Of a DNA stretch of 36,765 nt, positions 31,384-36,765 are shown piece after piece. Both the position numbers and the translations under genes were made by a program. How positions within the stretch are numbered: position 1 is the stretch's first letter; each line of letters begins with the position of its first letter. The stretch covers positions 1 to 36,765 of the forward strand of contig CAZKYX010000011.1 in NCBI GenBank assembly GCA_964557125.1, read 5' to 3'. The notes under the pieces are model-generated. The model had not been told where the DNA came from. It saw only the letters and a list, made by a program, of their open reading frames with translations, and ran no database searches. The DNA comes from CAZKYX01 sp964557125 (GTDB lineage: Bacteria > Patescibacteriota > Microgenomatia > Levybacterales > GWA1-39-11).

Positions 31384-31390
31384 AGTATTT

Positions 31391-31720
31391 TTATAAAGTA
31401 TCTGGTTTACGCATCGCTTGGTACCACCGCTCTTCATTGATCTTCCGCTGCCGGGCTACCTCGATCCGGGTAGGAAGGAAACGAAACTCCTCATTCTGGA
31501 TCTTGGCTCTGATCCGCTTGATATGGTCTTCGCGCGGGAGATACCGGATAGCAAGAAGATTCACATAGTCTCCCGGACCACGCTGGTCTGGTGTAAACTG
31601 CAAGATATAGGATGAGTGATATTTCTTCCAGATCGTAATCGTAAGCAAGACATCATCGTTTCTTGTTTCGGGAACGTCTCGGAGTACGGCTTCGATTTTT
31701 GGCTTTAACTCGTTTTTCAT
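31391..31720 (-). CDS. Hypothetical phage protein
   Basis: A 109-residue protein. The pattern RNDDVLLTITIWKKY, then VNLLAIRYLPREDHIKRIRA, then QNEEFRFLPTRIEVARQR is one I have the impression of from small phage and plasmid proteins, with a beta hairpin, a 'LP.ed.I.RiRa' helix and a 'flPT..eVa..R' end. That conserved-looking end suggests a DNA- or RNA-associated helper, but no role is established. The 5' end overlaps the Cys-rich gene at 31653 by 68 nt; GroEL follows after 7 nt. Confidence 0.6.
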   Translation of the reverse strand: MKNELKPKIEAVLRDVPETRNDDVLLTITIWKKYHSSYILQFTPDQRGPGDYVNLLAIRYLPREDHIKRIRAKIQNEEFRFLPTRIEVARQRKINEERWYQAMRKPDTL

Positions 31721-31817
31721 AAAAGCAGATGGCTTCTTCTGGATAATGGGTTACGCGATGATAGTAGAGTGGACACTTGGGGGCGCTACACGTTTGGAAC
31801 CGGGGGCAGGATTCCAT
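31653..31817 (-). CDS. Cys-rich miniprotein
   Basis: A 54-residue protein with C4, C10, C15 and C31 (ESCPRFQTCSAPKCPL ... EEAICFY), a 'CP.F..CSAP.CPL......C.Y' pattern that looks like a conserved four-cysteine metal site, then a very basic tail (KNRSRTPRRSRNKKR). The start may be ATG 31817 or the longer in-frame ATG 31856. Its basic tail overlaps the next gene by 68 nt. A small nucleic-acid-binding protein is likely from composition. Confidence 0.55.
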   Translation of the reverse strand: MESCPRFQTCSAPKCPLYYHRVTHYPEEAICFYEKRVKAKNRSRTPRRSRNKKR

Positions 31818-32121
31818 TTTTTTTCTTCCACCATTCTTGCTTTTGCTTGCGGACATAGAGTTTCCTGTGAAGCGGCCGACAGAATCTCACCTGTGGAGGA
31901 AGAACATCGTCAATATTCTTGTCGCACCACTTACAGAAACGAGGCGGGCGCTTGGCTGCCTTCTTAGCGGCGACTTCTTCTTTGTGTTTATGGTACCACC
32001 GAGCGCTCCGAATACGCTGAAGGTTTCTCCTTCGTGCTGGATCGGCATCCCTATACCGGAGCGCATCCCTGCGTCTATTTTCCTTTTGGATTTGTTCCTC
32101 TGTCCTGACCTGATCTTTCAT
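31786..32121 (-). CDS. Treble-clef/HNH-like small basic protein
   Basis: A 111-residue, strongly basic protein. The N-terminal 60 residues form a charged helix (RRRDALRYRDADPARRRNL, KHKEEVAAKKAAK). A zinc site follows: C63-x2-C66 (FCKWCDKN), C81 and H85 (FCRPLHRKLY), resembling the knuckle of HNH/treble-clef proteins or small 'Arc-like plus zinc' phage proteins. The HNH catalytic residues cannot be assigned with confidence. It overlaps VRR-NUC by 4 nt, so it may act in the same DNA-processing step. Confidence 0.6.
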   Translation of the reverse strand: MKDQVRTEEQIQKENRRRDALRYRDADPARRRNLQRIRSARWYHKHKEEVAAKKAAKRPPRFCKWCDKNIDDVLPPQVRFCRPLHRKLYVRKQKQEWWKKKNGILPPVPNV

Positions 32122-32435
32122 AGTATTTCCATCACATCTTCCAATGATTGCGCGACAACGTATCGACCGCCAGCAGCAATGAGAGCATCACAAAAGAGCT
32201 TCTGGTTTGGAGAAAGCTTCCCTCCGGGACGCTTGACCTCGATTCCAATGAAGATCCCTTCTTTGACCACGATGATATCCGGCGATCCCGGCGTCCCAAA
32301 CTTTATGAAACCACCAGTAGCCGTCTTGGTAGCGCCGGTGTTATTCCGAAAGTGGAATACTCGCTTGACCTGAAGGTACTGAAGGATGGCGTTCTGAACT
32401 TCCTTTTCGCTTATTTTTATCTTTCCAGTGGCCAT
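32118..32435 (-). CDS. VRR-NUC domain nuclease
   Basis: A 105-residue stand-alone VRR-NUC nuclease of the PD-(D/E)xK superfamily. Expected residues are present: an N-terminal glutamate (E10 or E12 in SEKEVQNAIL), D53 in GSPDIIV, E66-x-K68 in GIEVKRPGG and Q78 in SPNQKLF. Such small phage enzymes cut branched or structured DNA such as recombination intermediates. The gene shares 95 nt with the 3' end of the HNH-like gene upstream. It follows the SbcC-like ATPase in the same operon, consistent with a DNA processing module. Confidence 0.9.
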   Translation of the reverse strand: MATGKIKISEKEVQNAILQYLQVKRVFHFRNNTGATKTATGGFIKFGTPGSPDIIVVKEGIFIGIEVKRPGGKLSPNQKLFCDALIAAGGRYVVAQSLEDVMEIL

Positions 32436-32711
32436 ACAATTTCATTAAGACAAGACGATCTCTTTTCCAGTCAGCCTTCGGATACTTCGCAAGGTCTTCT
32501 GGTGTAGCGCGGCACAATGCAACCCAGCGGTTTCGCTTTTTATTAAGGCCAGGACCAAGATGGTATCCTGCACAAATCGGTACAATCGCGAATCGCTCCT
32601 GAACCTGCTTACCTGCGTACGTGAGCGCGTGTTCCCAGGTAATTCTACCCTCGCATTGCGTATGAGTGTGGCCCAGGAGTGCGCACGTTCCATAGAATGG
32701 ATCATTACTCA
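32341..32711 (-). CDS. HNH-like zinc protein, 5' end lost in gap
   Basis: The visible 123 codons run out of the assembly gap to a TAA at 32341-32343. The frame reads ...CALLGHTHTQCEGRITWEHAL, AGKQVQERFAIVPICAGYHLG, LNKKRNRWVALCRATPEDL: a Cys/His-rich HNH-type or zinc-binding pattern with C9, H14/H16, C19, a TWEHA motif and a later C..YH (counted from the visible start). It is not listed by simple longest-ORF reasoning because it has no start in the window. A competing frame (32445-32705) lacks these motifs. The last 31 codons overlap VRR-NUC in another frame. Confidence 0.75.
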
Positions 32712-32811
32712 NNNNNNNNNNNNNNNNNNNNNNNNNNNNNNNNNNNNNNNNNNNNNNNNNNNNNNNNNNNNNNNNNNNNNNNNNNNNNNNNNNNNNNNNN
32801 NNNNNNNNNNN
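32712..32811. other. Assembly gap (100 N)
   Basis: Exactly 100 N. Such round-number runs are conventionally placeholders of unknown length. The ATPase on the right stops before its signature, Walker B and D-loop motifs, and the HNH-like gene on the left lacks a start, so the real missing DNA is probably several hundred bases. Confidence 0.95.
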
Positions 32812-34277
32812 GAGAGGCGGGCATAGGGCTTGCCGGAGAGTTCGATGTCAAAGGTGTCCTTGTACTCCATTCCGTTCTTGAGCATCCGGAGGAGAACAAT
32901 CTTTGCTTCTGGGTAGAACTTCTGAATCTCTATCTCAATGGGGGCGGCTTTCTGCTGGGCCTCGACACTTGGTAGCCCCGCCGGAGAGAAGAGATTGCAA
33001 AGGAGTTCGAGTTCTTCCAGCTCTTTGCGGATCTCGATGAGGCGATCCGTCAGGCTGGCCACGTCTTTCTTATAGTTCAGGTTCGATGAGTAGATGGAAA
33101 TCTCCATTTCAATAGCTGGGAGATCACGCTTCGGCTCATCGAATGGAGGAATGATCGGACCTTTGACCTCTACAATCGAGCGCTTGAGTGTCTCGCGCCG
33201 GATGTTGATGTCTCGGACTTCTTTCAGCTTCTCGTCGCGAGCCTTGGAGAGAGCCATATACTTCTCCTCTTCGACGGCCAGCTCTTCTTCCATTGCCGCT
33301 CGCGCCGCCTCGCGCTCACGATTCTCAGAAGCAATGCGGTCCCGGTGTTCCTCTTGCACGAGCTGGTGACAGGTAGGACAGGTACCGACAGGGATTTGAA
33401 TTGGGTTGCTCCGGTTGATCGCTGAGTCTAACCGGCGCACAGTATCACGATTCGGCTCTTCAGGTACCTTGATGATGATCTTATCAATCTCATTGAGTTC
33501 AGCGAGAAGCTCTTTATTCTTGGCCATCACTGGCTCAAGCGCGGATTCCTTCTGACGATAGGCGGTCCAGGCGTTCAGCTCATCGCGCTCCTTAGTGAAG
33601 CCAACAAGCGCCGTCGCCAGCTCATCGATGGTCTTATCCTTGAGAGGCTCTTCGATCTTGGACTCGGCAAACTCTATCTTGGCGGCGAGATCATCCTTCT
33701 CTTTCTTCCGGGCAAGGCGCTCGCGCTTGGCGGTCTGGAATGATTCCTTGAAGTCTGATGGATCGATCTCATAAGCTAGGCACATCTTCACGTCGCCGCC
33801 AGCCTCACGGAAGAGCTGCTCCCGGTCGATCGGAGGGGTGAGGGACAGGATGAACTCCCGCTGGATCTTTTCTTCCAGCGTCATAAAGTACCCAACATTG
33901 AAGATGTTTATGAAGCGATCGAATGTTGGTATTTCGGTACCCTCGATGTCTCGCTGGGCCACCCGAGCATCCTCATCTGACTGTGAGAAATCAACGAAAG
34001 CGATGGTGCTACCTTTTTCGGATCGTTTACGTGTGATTTGGTGATCGTTGTCGAGCGTGAGTGTCGCTTCTGCAACATTCTCGCCACGCTTGATGAACGA
34101 ATCAGTATTCTGACTGGAACCATCTGGAGTGCGGTTATAAAGGGCAAAGATGATAGCGTCTTTGATGGCGCTCTTGCCGACTCCGTTCTTACCCTTCAGG
34201 ATGTTCAACCCCTGGAAGGTAAAGGCAGCTTCGGCAAAACCTTTGAAATTAACGAGTGAGAGTTTTTTTATTTTCAT
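32812..34277 (-). CDS. SbcC/Rad50-like ATPase, 3' end lost in gap
   Basis: 488 residues are visible. Walker A is GKNGVGKS (29-36) after an N-terminal KKLSLVNFKGF strand typical of SMC-like ATPases. Then come two long coiled-coil arms around a zinc hook C300-P-T-C303 (GTCPTCHQL). The sequence stops at SGKPYARL, just where the ABC signature should begin, so the second ATPase lobe lies in the gap. Relatives (SbcC, T4 gp46) work with an Mre11-type nuclease in recombination-dependent replication or end processing; no such nuclease is visible here. The start overlaps the upstream gene by 4 nt. Confidence 0.88.
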
Positions 34278-34636
34278 ATGCGAGCAATGAGTCTTTGGAT
34301 GAATGATGGTTTGGTCTTTCGGATCTGGTCCTGGATAAATACGTCGAGGTATTCCAGGCGCTTGATGGTTGAGTGGATCTCACTCTCCATCATCCCGGTT
34401 CCGTCCGGGTAGTGGATCACGGCTGGCCCTTGCTTCACTACGGCTGATCCGTCTGGTGAAGGAACAAGTACCGGCTCTTTCCACTGGCCATTCAATTTGT
34501 AAAAATCCATCACTGATCGGCTCTTCTTCCATTCGATGAGATCGGCTCGGAGAACGTTGAGCGCATTGATCCACATCTGGTATTGAGGAACGACCTGGAT
34601 ATTCTTCAAGAAAATGTCGGCGCGTGTGTTTGCCAT
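34274..34636 (-). CDS. First gene of leftward operon, hypothetical
   Basis: A 120-residue protein of unknown function, the first gene after the strong leftward promoter. It has a helical N-terminal half (QYQMWINALNVLRADLIEW), a beta-like Pro/Gly-rich middle (EPVLVPSPDGSAVVKQGPAV) and a helical C-terminus (IQDQIRKTKPSFIQRL). No regulatory DNA-binding motif is evident. The leader is about 20 nt and has no Shine-Dalgarno site. The stop overlaps the ATPase start (ATGA), suggesting co-function with the ATPase. Confidence 0.65.
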   Translation of the reverse strand: MANTRADIFLKNIQVVPQYQMWINALNVLRADLIEWKKSRSVMDFYKLNGQWKEPVLVPSPDGSAVVKQGPAVIHYPDGTGMMESEIHSTIKRLEYLDVFIQDQIRKTKPSFIQRLIARI

Positions 34637-34662
34637 ATTCGGAAGAAAAGAGTTATGAATCG

Positions 34663-34691
34663 AGTATAGACGGTTTTAATGTTGCTGTCAA
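34663..34691 (-). promoter_or_regulatory. Strong leftward sigma70 promoter
   Basis: On the minus strand: TTGACA (34691-34686), a 17-bp spacer, TATACT (34668-34663). The -35 is perfect, the -10 matches 5 of 6 positions and spacing is ideal. It is well placed to drive the operon from 34636 down to 25540, including GroEL and the glycan cassette. Transcription would begin near 34656. Confidence 0.9.
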
Positions 34692-34703
34692 GTACCCTAT
34701 TGA

Positions 34704-34714
34704 ATAAGCCTTAT
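34704..34714. promoter_or_regulatory. Palindrome ATAAG-C-CTTAT
   Basis: An 11-bp perfect inverted repeat placed 12 bp upstream of the -35 box of the leftward promoter. The companion site at 34748-34758 is placed almost identically relative to the rightward promoter. The placement suits an activator or an upstream repressor site. Confidence 0.45.
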
Positions 34715-34747
34715 CTAAAGCATTAGAGCGACTGACGTGGCGTTCAT

Positions 34748-34758
34748 TGTAGTCTACA
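34748..34758. promoter_or_regulatory. Palindrome TGTAG-T-CTACA
   Basis: An 11-bp perfect inverted repeat 13 bp upstream of the -35 box of the rightward promoter. Its sequence differs from the palindrome at 34704-34714, so two different regulators, or one with relaxed specificity, would be needed. Confidence 0.45.
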
Positions 34759-34771
34759 AAAATGGAACTAC

Positions 34772-34800
34772 TTGACAAGATTTCAAAAAGGGTCTATCAT
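34772..34800 (+). promoter_or_regulatory. Strong rightward sigma70 promoter
   Basis: TTGACA (34772-34777), a 17-bp spacer and TATCAT (34795-34800). It is back-to-back with the leftward promoter; the -35 boxes are 80 bp apart. Transcription would start near 34807, which puts the intrinsic terminator at 34845-34875 only about 40-70 nt into the transcript. An open frame running through this promoter from 34762 is therefore not read as a gene. Confidence 0.88.
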
Positions 34801-34806
34801 CTTAAG

Positions 34807-34875
34807 TGCAATCCATTCTATCTGTTCGTGGCAGATGGGTATAGAAACCTCTTGGCCACGAACCAAGAGGTTTTT
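34807..34875 (+). ncRNA. Short leader RNA or small RNA with terminator
   Basis: About 69 nt from the expected transcription start to the end of the terminator T tract. The terminator loop CCACGAA plus the next base (34856-34863) is complementary over 8 bases to GTTCGTGG (34824-34831). That pairing would invade the terminator stem, or make a pseudoknot with its loop. It is therefore either a stand-alone small RNA or a transcription attenuator controlling the genes at 34891 onward. The start position is inferred from the promoter. Confidence 0.65.
34845..34875 (+). terminator. Intrinsic terminator/attenuator
   Basis: AAACCTCTTGG (34845-34855) pairs with CCAAGAGGTTT (34863-34873), an 11-bp perfect stem with loop CCACGAA and a TTTTT tract at 34871-34875. 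It lies about 45 bp past the rightward -10 box and before any confident gene, so it should stop most transcripts early unless antagonised. Confidence 0.85.
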
Positions 34876-34890
34876 GTATCTATCAACCAT

Positions 34891-35028
34891 ATGTGCGAAC
34901 TCACAACGTTTCAACAGATAGCAATGCTTACCGGCAGTTTTATTCTCGGCGCCCTAGCTTTAGCCGGGCTATTGATCGTCGGTATCGGCATTTGGATTGC
35001 AATCGCAGAGAATCTGATCGCCGACTGA
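34891..35028 (+). CDS. Small membrane protein
   Basis: A 45-residue protein with one long hydrophobic segment (SFILGALALAGLLIVGIGIWI, about residues 15-36), a short polar N-terminus and an acidic end (AENLIAD). I placed the start at ATG 34891, downstream of the promoter and terminator; a longer frame beginning at 34762 would put coding sequence across both. ATG 34924 is another option. No ribosome site is visible. As the first gene after the attenuator-like RNA it may be a regulated early membrane protein. Confidence 0.5.
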   Translation: MCELTTFQQIAMLTGSFILGALALAGLLIVGIGIWIAIAENLIAD

Positions 35029-35277
35029 TTTACGCGGCGCGGCGATTTTAATTTCTTTCCAAGAGAAGAGAGAGACTGTTAAGAAAAACAATCTTTCTCT
35101 CCTACTGGTAAGACGGACCCCCCCAATACCCAGTGGCTCATCTCAATCAGAGACTCGTCGGACTCGGCCCTTTCGCCCTCTCCTCCACTCTCTCCTTGCT
35201 GATTAGATAGAACGATGGGCGGGGGTTATAGTAACTGGTTACTGGTTACTAGTAACTGTAAGATAAAATATGGCTTT
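35029..35277. other. Non-coding spacer with operator-like repeats
   Basis: A 249-base stretch with no supported gene. It contains purine-rich and pyrimidine-rich segments that could pair (GAGAGAGA near 35067 with TTTCTCTC near 35094), a C7 run (about 35118-35124), C/T-rich sequence (35170-35205) and the AGTAAC/GTTACT array (35230-35256) next to a TAAAAT box (35264-35269). Confidence 0.5.
35230..35256. repeat. AGTAAC/GTTACT hexamer array
   Basis: Four copies of one hexamer in 27 bp with orientation forward-reverse-reverse-forward: AGTAAC 35230-35235, GTTACT 35238-35243, GTTACT 35245-35250, AGTAAC 35251-35256. The last two form a perfect 12-bp palindrome. The array ends 22 bp before the ATG at 35278 and overlaps the expected promoter, so it is a good candidate for a repressor operator. 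Confidence 0.65.
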
Positions 35278-35448
35278 ATGGCGCGAAAAAAAGAAACCAA
35301 GTGGTACGATCAATCGCGTTTTACTAAGGTGGTAAGGATAGATCCGAAGTACGAGGATGATATAAAGAAAGAGAAGGGTAAGAGTTTTTCTCAAAAGCTA
35401 GATAATTCATTAGCCAAAATATATGGCAGCAGAAAAAAAGGCAAGTAG
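35278..35448 (+). CDS. Small basic protein behind operator array
   Basis: A 56-residue, highly charged, basic protein (MARKKETKWYDQSRFTKVV ... SFSQKLDNSLAKIYGSRKKGK). The length, the strand 'RFTKVVRIDPKYEDDI' and the helix 'SFSQKLDNSL' suggest a ribbon-helix-helix-type DNA-binding fold, which would fit an autoregulator of the adjacent repeat array; this is inference. ATG 35278 is preferred over an in-frame ATG at 35215 that would place the operator array in the coding region. It overlaps the next gene by 26 nt. Confidence 0.55.
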   Translation: MARKKETKWYDQSRFTKVVRIDPKYEDDIKKEKGKSFSQKLDNSLAKIYGSRKKGK

Positions 35449-35656
35449 TGGGTTTGGTCCTCGGGCTATTCAGCTATGCGCTCATTGTGGCGAGAAGGTG
35501 AAGGGTGCTGCGAGACTCGGGATGTGTTGTTCTACCGTTGAGAAACGTCTTGCACTGGATAAACAGAACGGTGAGATCTTCGCCGCTTCAGGAATGCCGT
35601 TCATCTGTCGAATGGACAATTATATTCATCCGAAGCAACAACCAGCAACCGTATGA
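35423..35656 (+). CDS. Cys-rich zinc miniprotein
   Basis: A 77-residue protein with C19-x2-C22 (QLCAHCGEKV), C35-C36 and C62 (PFICRMDNYIH), consistent with one zinc ribbon. The rest is basic. It overlaps the preceding gene by 26 nt and the next by ATGA. Function unknown; it belongs to the run of small rightward genes. Confidence 0.55.
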   Translation: MAAEKKASSGFGPRAIQLCAHCGEKVKGAARLGMCCSTVEKRLALDKQNGEIFAASGMPFICRMDNYIHPKQQPATV

Positions 35657-35979
35657 AAAGACTATCAGGAGAAGGCTTCCATATCATCTGGGAGATCATT
35701 GTAAAAGGACTTCGTTATCGGATTGACGATTTTCAATTGTGGTGGAGAGATATCTGGAGAGATGCTCCGACTACTGATTGGAGAGCTAAAGTTGAATCCT
35801 ATAAGAACGGAGAATACCCTTATCCAGAAAAATCCGGCGAGGACGTGTCTATCAGGGTAAAAGGAGAAGCCTTGTACCTATGCAACGGATGTAATGAACC
35901 TTGTATCGGTATGGAGGATCAACCTATTCAGTGTCAAAAGTGTGGCAGTACATCATTAACATTACAGCATCGAGTATGA
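35653..35979 (+). CDS. Protein with C-terminal zinc ribbon
   Basis: A 108-residue protein. The N-terminal half is helical and aromatic-rich (GFHIIWEIIVKGLRYRIDDF, LWWRDIWRD). The C-terminal third is a zinc ribbon with C77-x2-C80-x3-C84 and C94-x2-C97 (LCNGCNEPC ... IQCQKCG). It overlaps its upstream and downstream neighbours by 4 nt each. An adaptor or nucleic-acid-binding role is possible. No family was recognised. Confidence 0.6.
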   Translation: MKRLSGEGFHIIWEIIVKGLRYRIDDFQLWWRDIWRDAPTTDWRAKVESYKNGEYPYPEKSGEDVSIRVKGEALYLCNGCNEPCIGMEDQPIQCQKCGSTSLTLQHRV

Positions 35980-36380
35980 AGCATATCGTAATCATTGCGA
36001 CTTTAGTGGCGCTCGTGTTTCCTTTCGGAGTTGAGGCCAAGAGTAGCAATCAGGGGAAGCATCTCAAGAACAATCCTCCATATGATTGTTCCGTGACGAA
36101 GAAGCCTAGCGCTCCGAAGTGGCTGGACCAGCGGACCAAGAAGGAAGCGATCGGGAATACCCGCATCGATCTTATTTGGGAGGATGCTGATCGCGCCCAC
36201 GATGTCGAGATCAAGTGGAGTAAAGTCGGTAGCAGCTTGGATAATACCAGGAAAACCGGCGACGACGGAGATCAGAAGTTTACTGGGTTGAAGAAGGGTA
36301 CTTGGTACCAGTTCAAGGTGCGTGGATATTCCAACTGTGGCAAAAGTAGCTGGACGAAGGTATACAAGTTTCTTCCGTAA
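35976..36380 (+). CDS. Secreted fibronectin-III-like protein
   Basis: A 134-residue protein with a signal peptide (MKHIVIIATLVALVFPFGVEA, cleavage expected near residue 21) and one FN3-like beta sandwich from about residue 45: TRIDLIWEDADRAHDVEIKW, KFTGLKKGTWYQFKVRGYS and SSWTKVYKF show the Trp, Leu and Tyr core positions. Two cysteines (in PPYDCSV and NCGKSS) might bond. I chose ATG 35976 because the longer frame from 35901 hides the signal peptide. It would be exported or membrane-exposed, unusual in an early-type gene set. Confidence 0.75.
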   Translation: MKHIVIIATLVALVFPFGVEAKSSNQGKHLKNNPPYDCSVTKKPSAPKWLDQRTKKEAIGNTRIDLIWEDADRAHDVEIKWSKVGSSLDNTRKTGDDGDQKFTGLKKGTWYQFKVRGYSNCGKSSWTKVYKFLP

Positions 36381-36382
36381 CT

Positions 36383-36688
36383 ATGAGCAGGCGCCACAAA
36401 AGCGTCGATGAGGTTGTTCTTCACAGGTCTATGGCTGTGTGTCGGATTGCTGAGCATTATCAATGGGATTATATCGGTGCTGATGATTCGTGCAAGATGA
36501 TTTCATTTACGAAGGAAGGTCAGTGTCGGATCAATATATATTTGACCACTATGACAGTAGCCACAGCTCTTAATCATCCAACCAAGGGAAAGACTCAGCT
36601 CTTTCGGAAAGACGTGAGCTTTTATACACTGGAAAAATTATTCGCCAATCCCCGAACACATACCGGGAGGGGGTATTATAGGAAATAA
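36383..36688 (+). CDS. Conserved-looking hypothetical phage protein
   Basis: A 101-residue protein with a dense pattern of likely conserved residues: SCKMISFTKEGQCRINIYLT, TMTVATALNHPTKGKTQLFR and FANPRTHTGRGYYRK. This 'RINIYxTTxTVxTxLxHPxxGKTQLFR ... NPRxHTGxGY' style recalls small proteins found in many phages, but I know of no established function. It follows the FN3 gene by a TAA-CT-ATG junction and precedes the DNA methyltransferase, so a DNA-related or modification-linked role is possible. Confidence 0.65.
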   Translation: MSRRHKSVDEVVLHRSMAVCRIAEHYQWDYIGADDSCKMISFTKEGQCRINIYLTTMTVATALNHPTKGKTQLFRKDVSFYTLEKLFANPRTHTGRGYYRK

Positions 36689-36701
36689 AAAATTACAATT
36701 T

Positions 36702-36765
36702 ATGAAGTACTTTGATGCCTTCTCGGGCTATGGTGGTTTCTCACTAGGAATACAAAAAGCGTATG
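36702..36765 (+). CDS. Cytosine-C5 DNA methyltransferase, N-terminus only
   Basis: The first 21 codons of a gene cut by the window end. Residues 3-17 (YFDAFSGYGGFSLGI) are motif I of C5-cytosine DNA methyltransferases, the SAM-binding F-x-G-x-G segment. Other motifs (PC, ENV, QRR) lie outside the window. In phages such enzymes protect DNA from host restriction. No Shine-Dalgarno site is evident before the ATG. Confidence 0.85.
   Translation, partial: MKYFDAFSGYGGFSLGIQKAY

Noticed and set aside
32445..32705. Open minus-strand frame of 86 codons beside the assembly gap.
   Set aside because: The overlapping frame 32341-32711 carries a coherent Cys/His HNH-like pattern (TWEHA, CALLGH), while this frame is a Ser/Arg/Leu-rich shadow.
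34762..34890. Upstream extension of the small membrane protein at 34891.
   Set aside because: It would run through a near-consensus promoter and an intrinsic terminator; the sequence is better explained as control DNA.
1..36765. Shared GTATG at both window ends as evidence of a circular genome.
   Set aside because: Five bases are not significant, and joining the ends puts a stop codon early in the DNA methyltransferase frame.
1..36765. Stop-codon recoding (TGA or TAG read through), as in some phage and candidate-phyla codes.
   Set aside because: TGA ends the small terminase gene and several others, TAG ends the large terminase and capsid genes, and TAA is also used; no in-frame stops interrupt good genes.
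1..36765. tRNA genes, CRISPR arrays, integrase and attachment sites.
   Set aside because: No cloverleaf, regularly spaced repeat array or recombinase was seen; the direct repeats present are short regulatory-type elements.

Overview
The window is most of the genome of an uncultivated tailed dsDNA bacteriophage, probably an assembled metagenomic scaffold, since it contains a run of exactly 100 N. No bacterial housekeeping block, tRNA, rRNA, CRISPR array or insertion sequence was seen. TAA, TAG and TGA all end well-supported genes, so the code is standard and TGA- or TAG-recoding hosts are unlikely. By eye the base composition is close to balanced. The promoters are sigma70-like. A few genes carry strong Shine-Dalgarno sites, but most are packed stop-to-start or overlap. 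The host cannot be named from the sequence.

Layout. (1) 1-383 is non-coding, with a strong G-quadruplex motif, a repeated heptamer and a TATAAT box. (2) 384-2647 holds small accessory genes, among them a 52-residue acidic protein with its own promoter and terminator and an orphan Phd/YefM-type antitoxin. (3) 2529-25510 is the rightward late operon. It runs: terminase small-subunit candidate, terminase large subunit, portal, three internal/ejection-type proteins (the largest 1399 aa), scaffold, SU10-type major capsid protein, two zinc-ribbon miniproteins, a degenerate methyltransferase, a GT4 glycosyltransferase, a 948-aa fibre-like protein, head-tail adaptor, beta-propeller nozzle-like protein, tail-collar protein, C39-like peptidase and holin-like protein. 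No tape measure or tail-tube gene was recognised after the capsid gene, and the adaptor plus propeller pair suggests a short-tailed (podovirus-like) virion. (4) A bidirectional terminator at 25527-25559 separates this from a convergent leftward operon.

(5) The leftward operon (34636 down to 25540) starts at a near-consensus promoter. It encodes an unknown protein, an SbcC/Rad50-like ATPase cut by the assembly gap, an HNH-like protein (5' end lost in the gap), a VRR-NUC nuclease, several miniproteins, a complete GroEL chaperonin, and six genes for glycan synthesis or modification: a GT-A glycosyltransferase, a CE4 deacetylase, three related methyltransferases and a DUF616-like glycosyltransferase. 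(6) 34663-34876 is a divergent control region. It has two back-to-back promoters, two 11-bp palindromes placed symmetrically, and a short transcription unit ending in an intrinsic terminator whose loop can pair with an upstream segment (small RNA or attenuator). (7) 34891-36765 is a rightward set of small genes, including a secreted fibronectin-III-like protein, that runs into a truncated cytosine-C5 DNA methyltransferase.

The most notable content is the phage GroEL, the phage-borne glycan cassette and the divergent control region with its attenuator-like RNA. A plausible reading is that the virus supplies its own folding chamber for virion proteins and modifies either its own particle or the host surface with glycans. 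Both are inferences from gene families and context.
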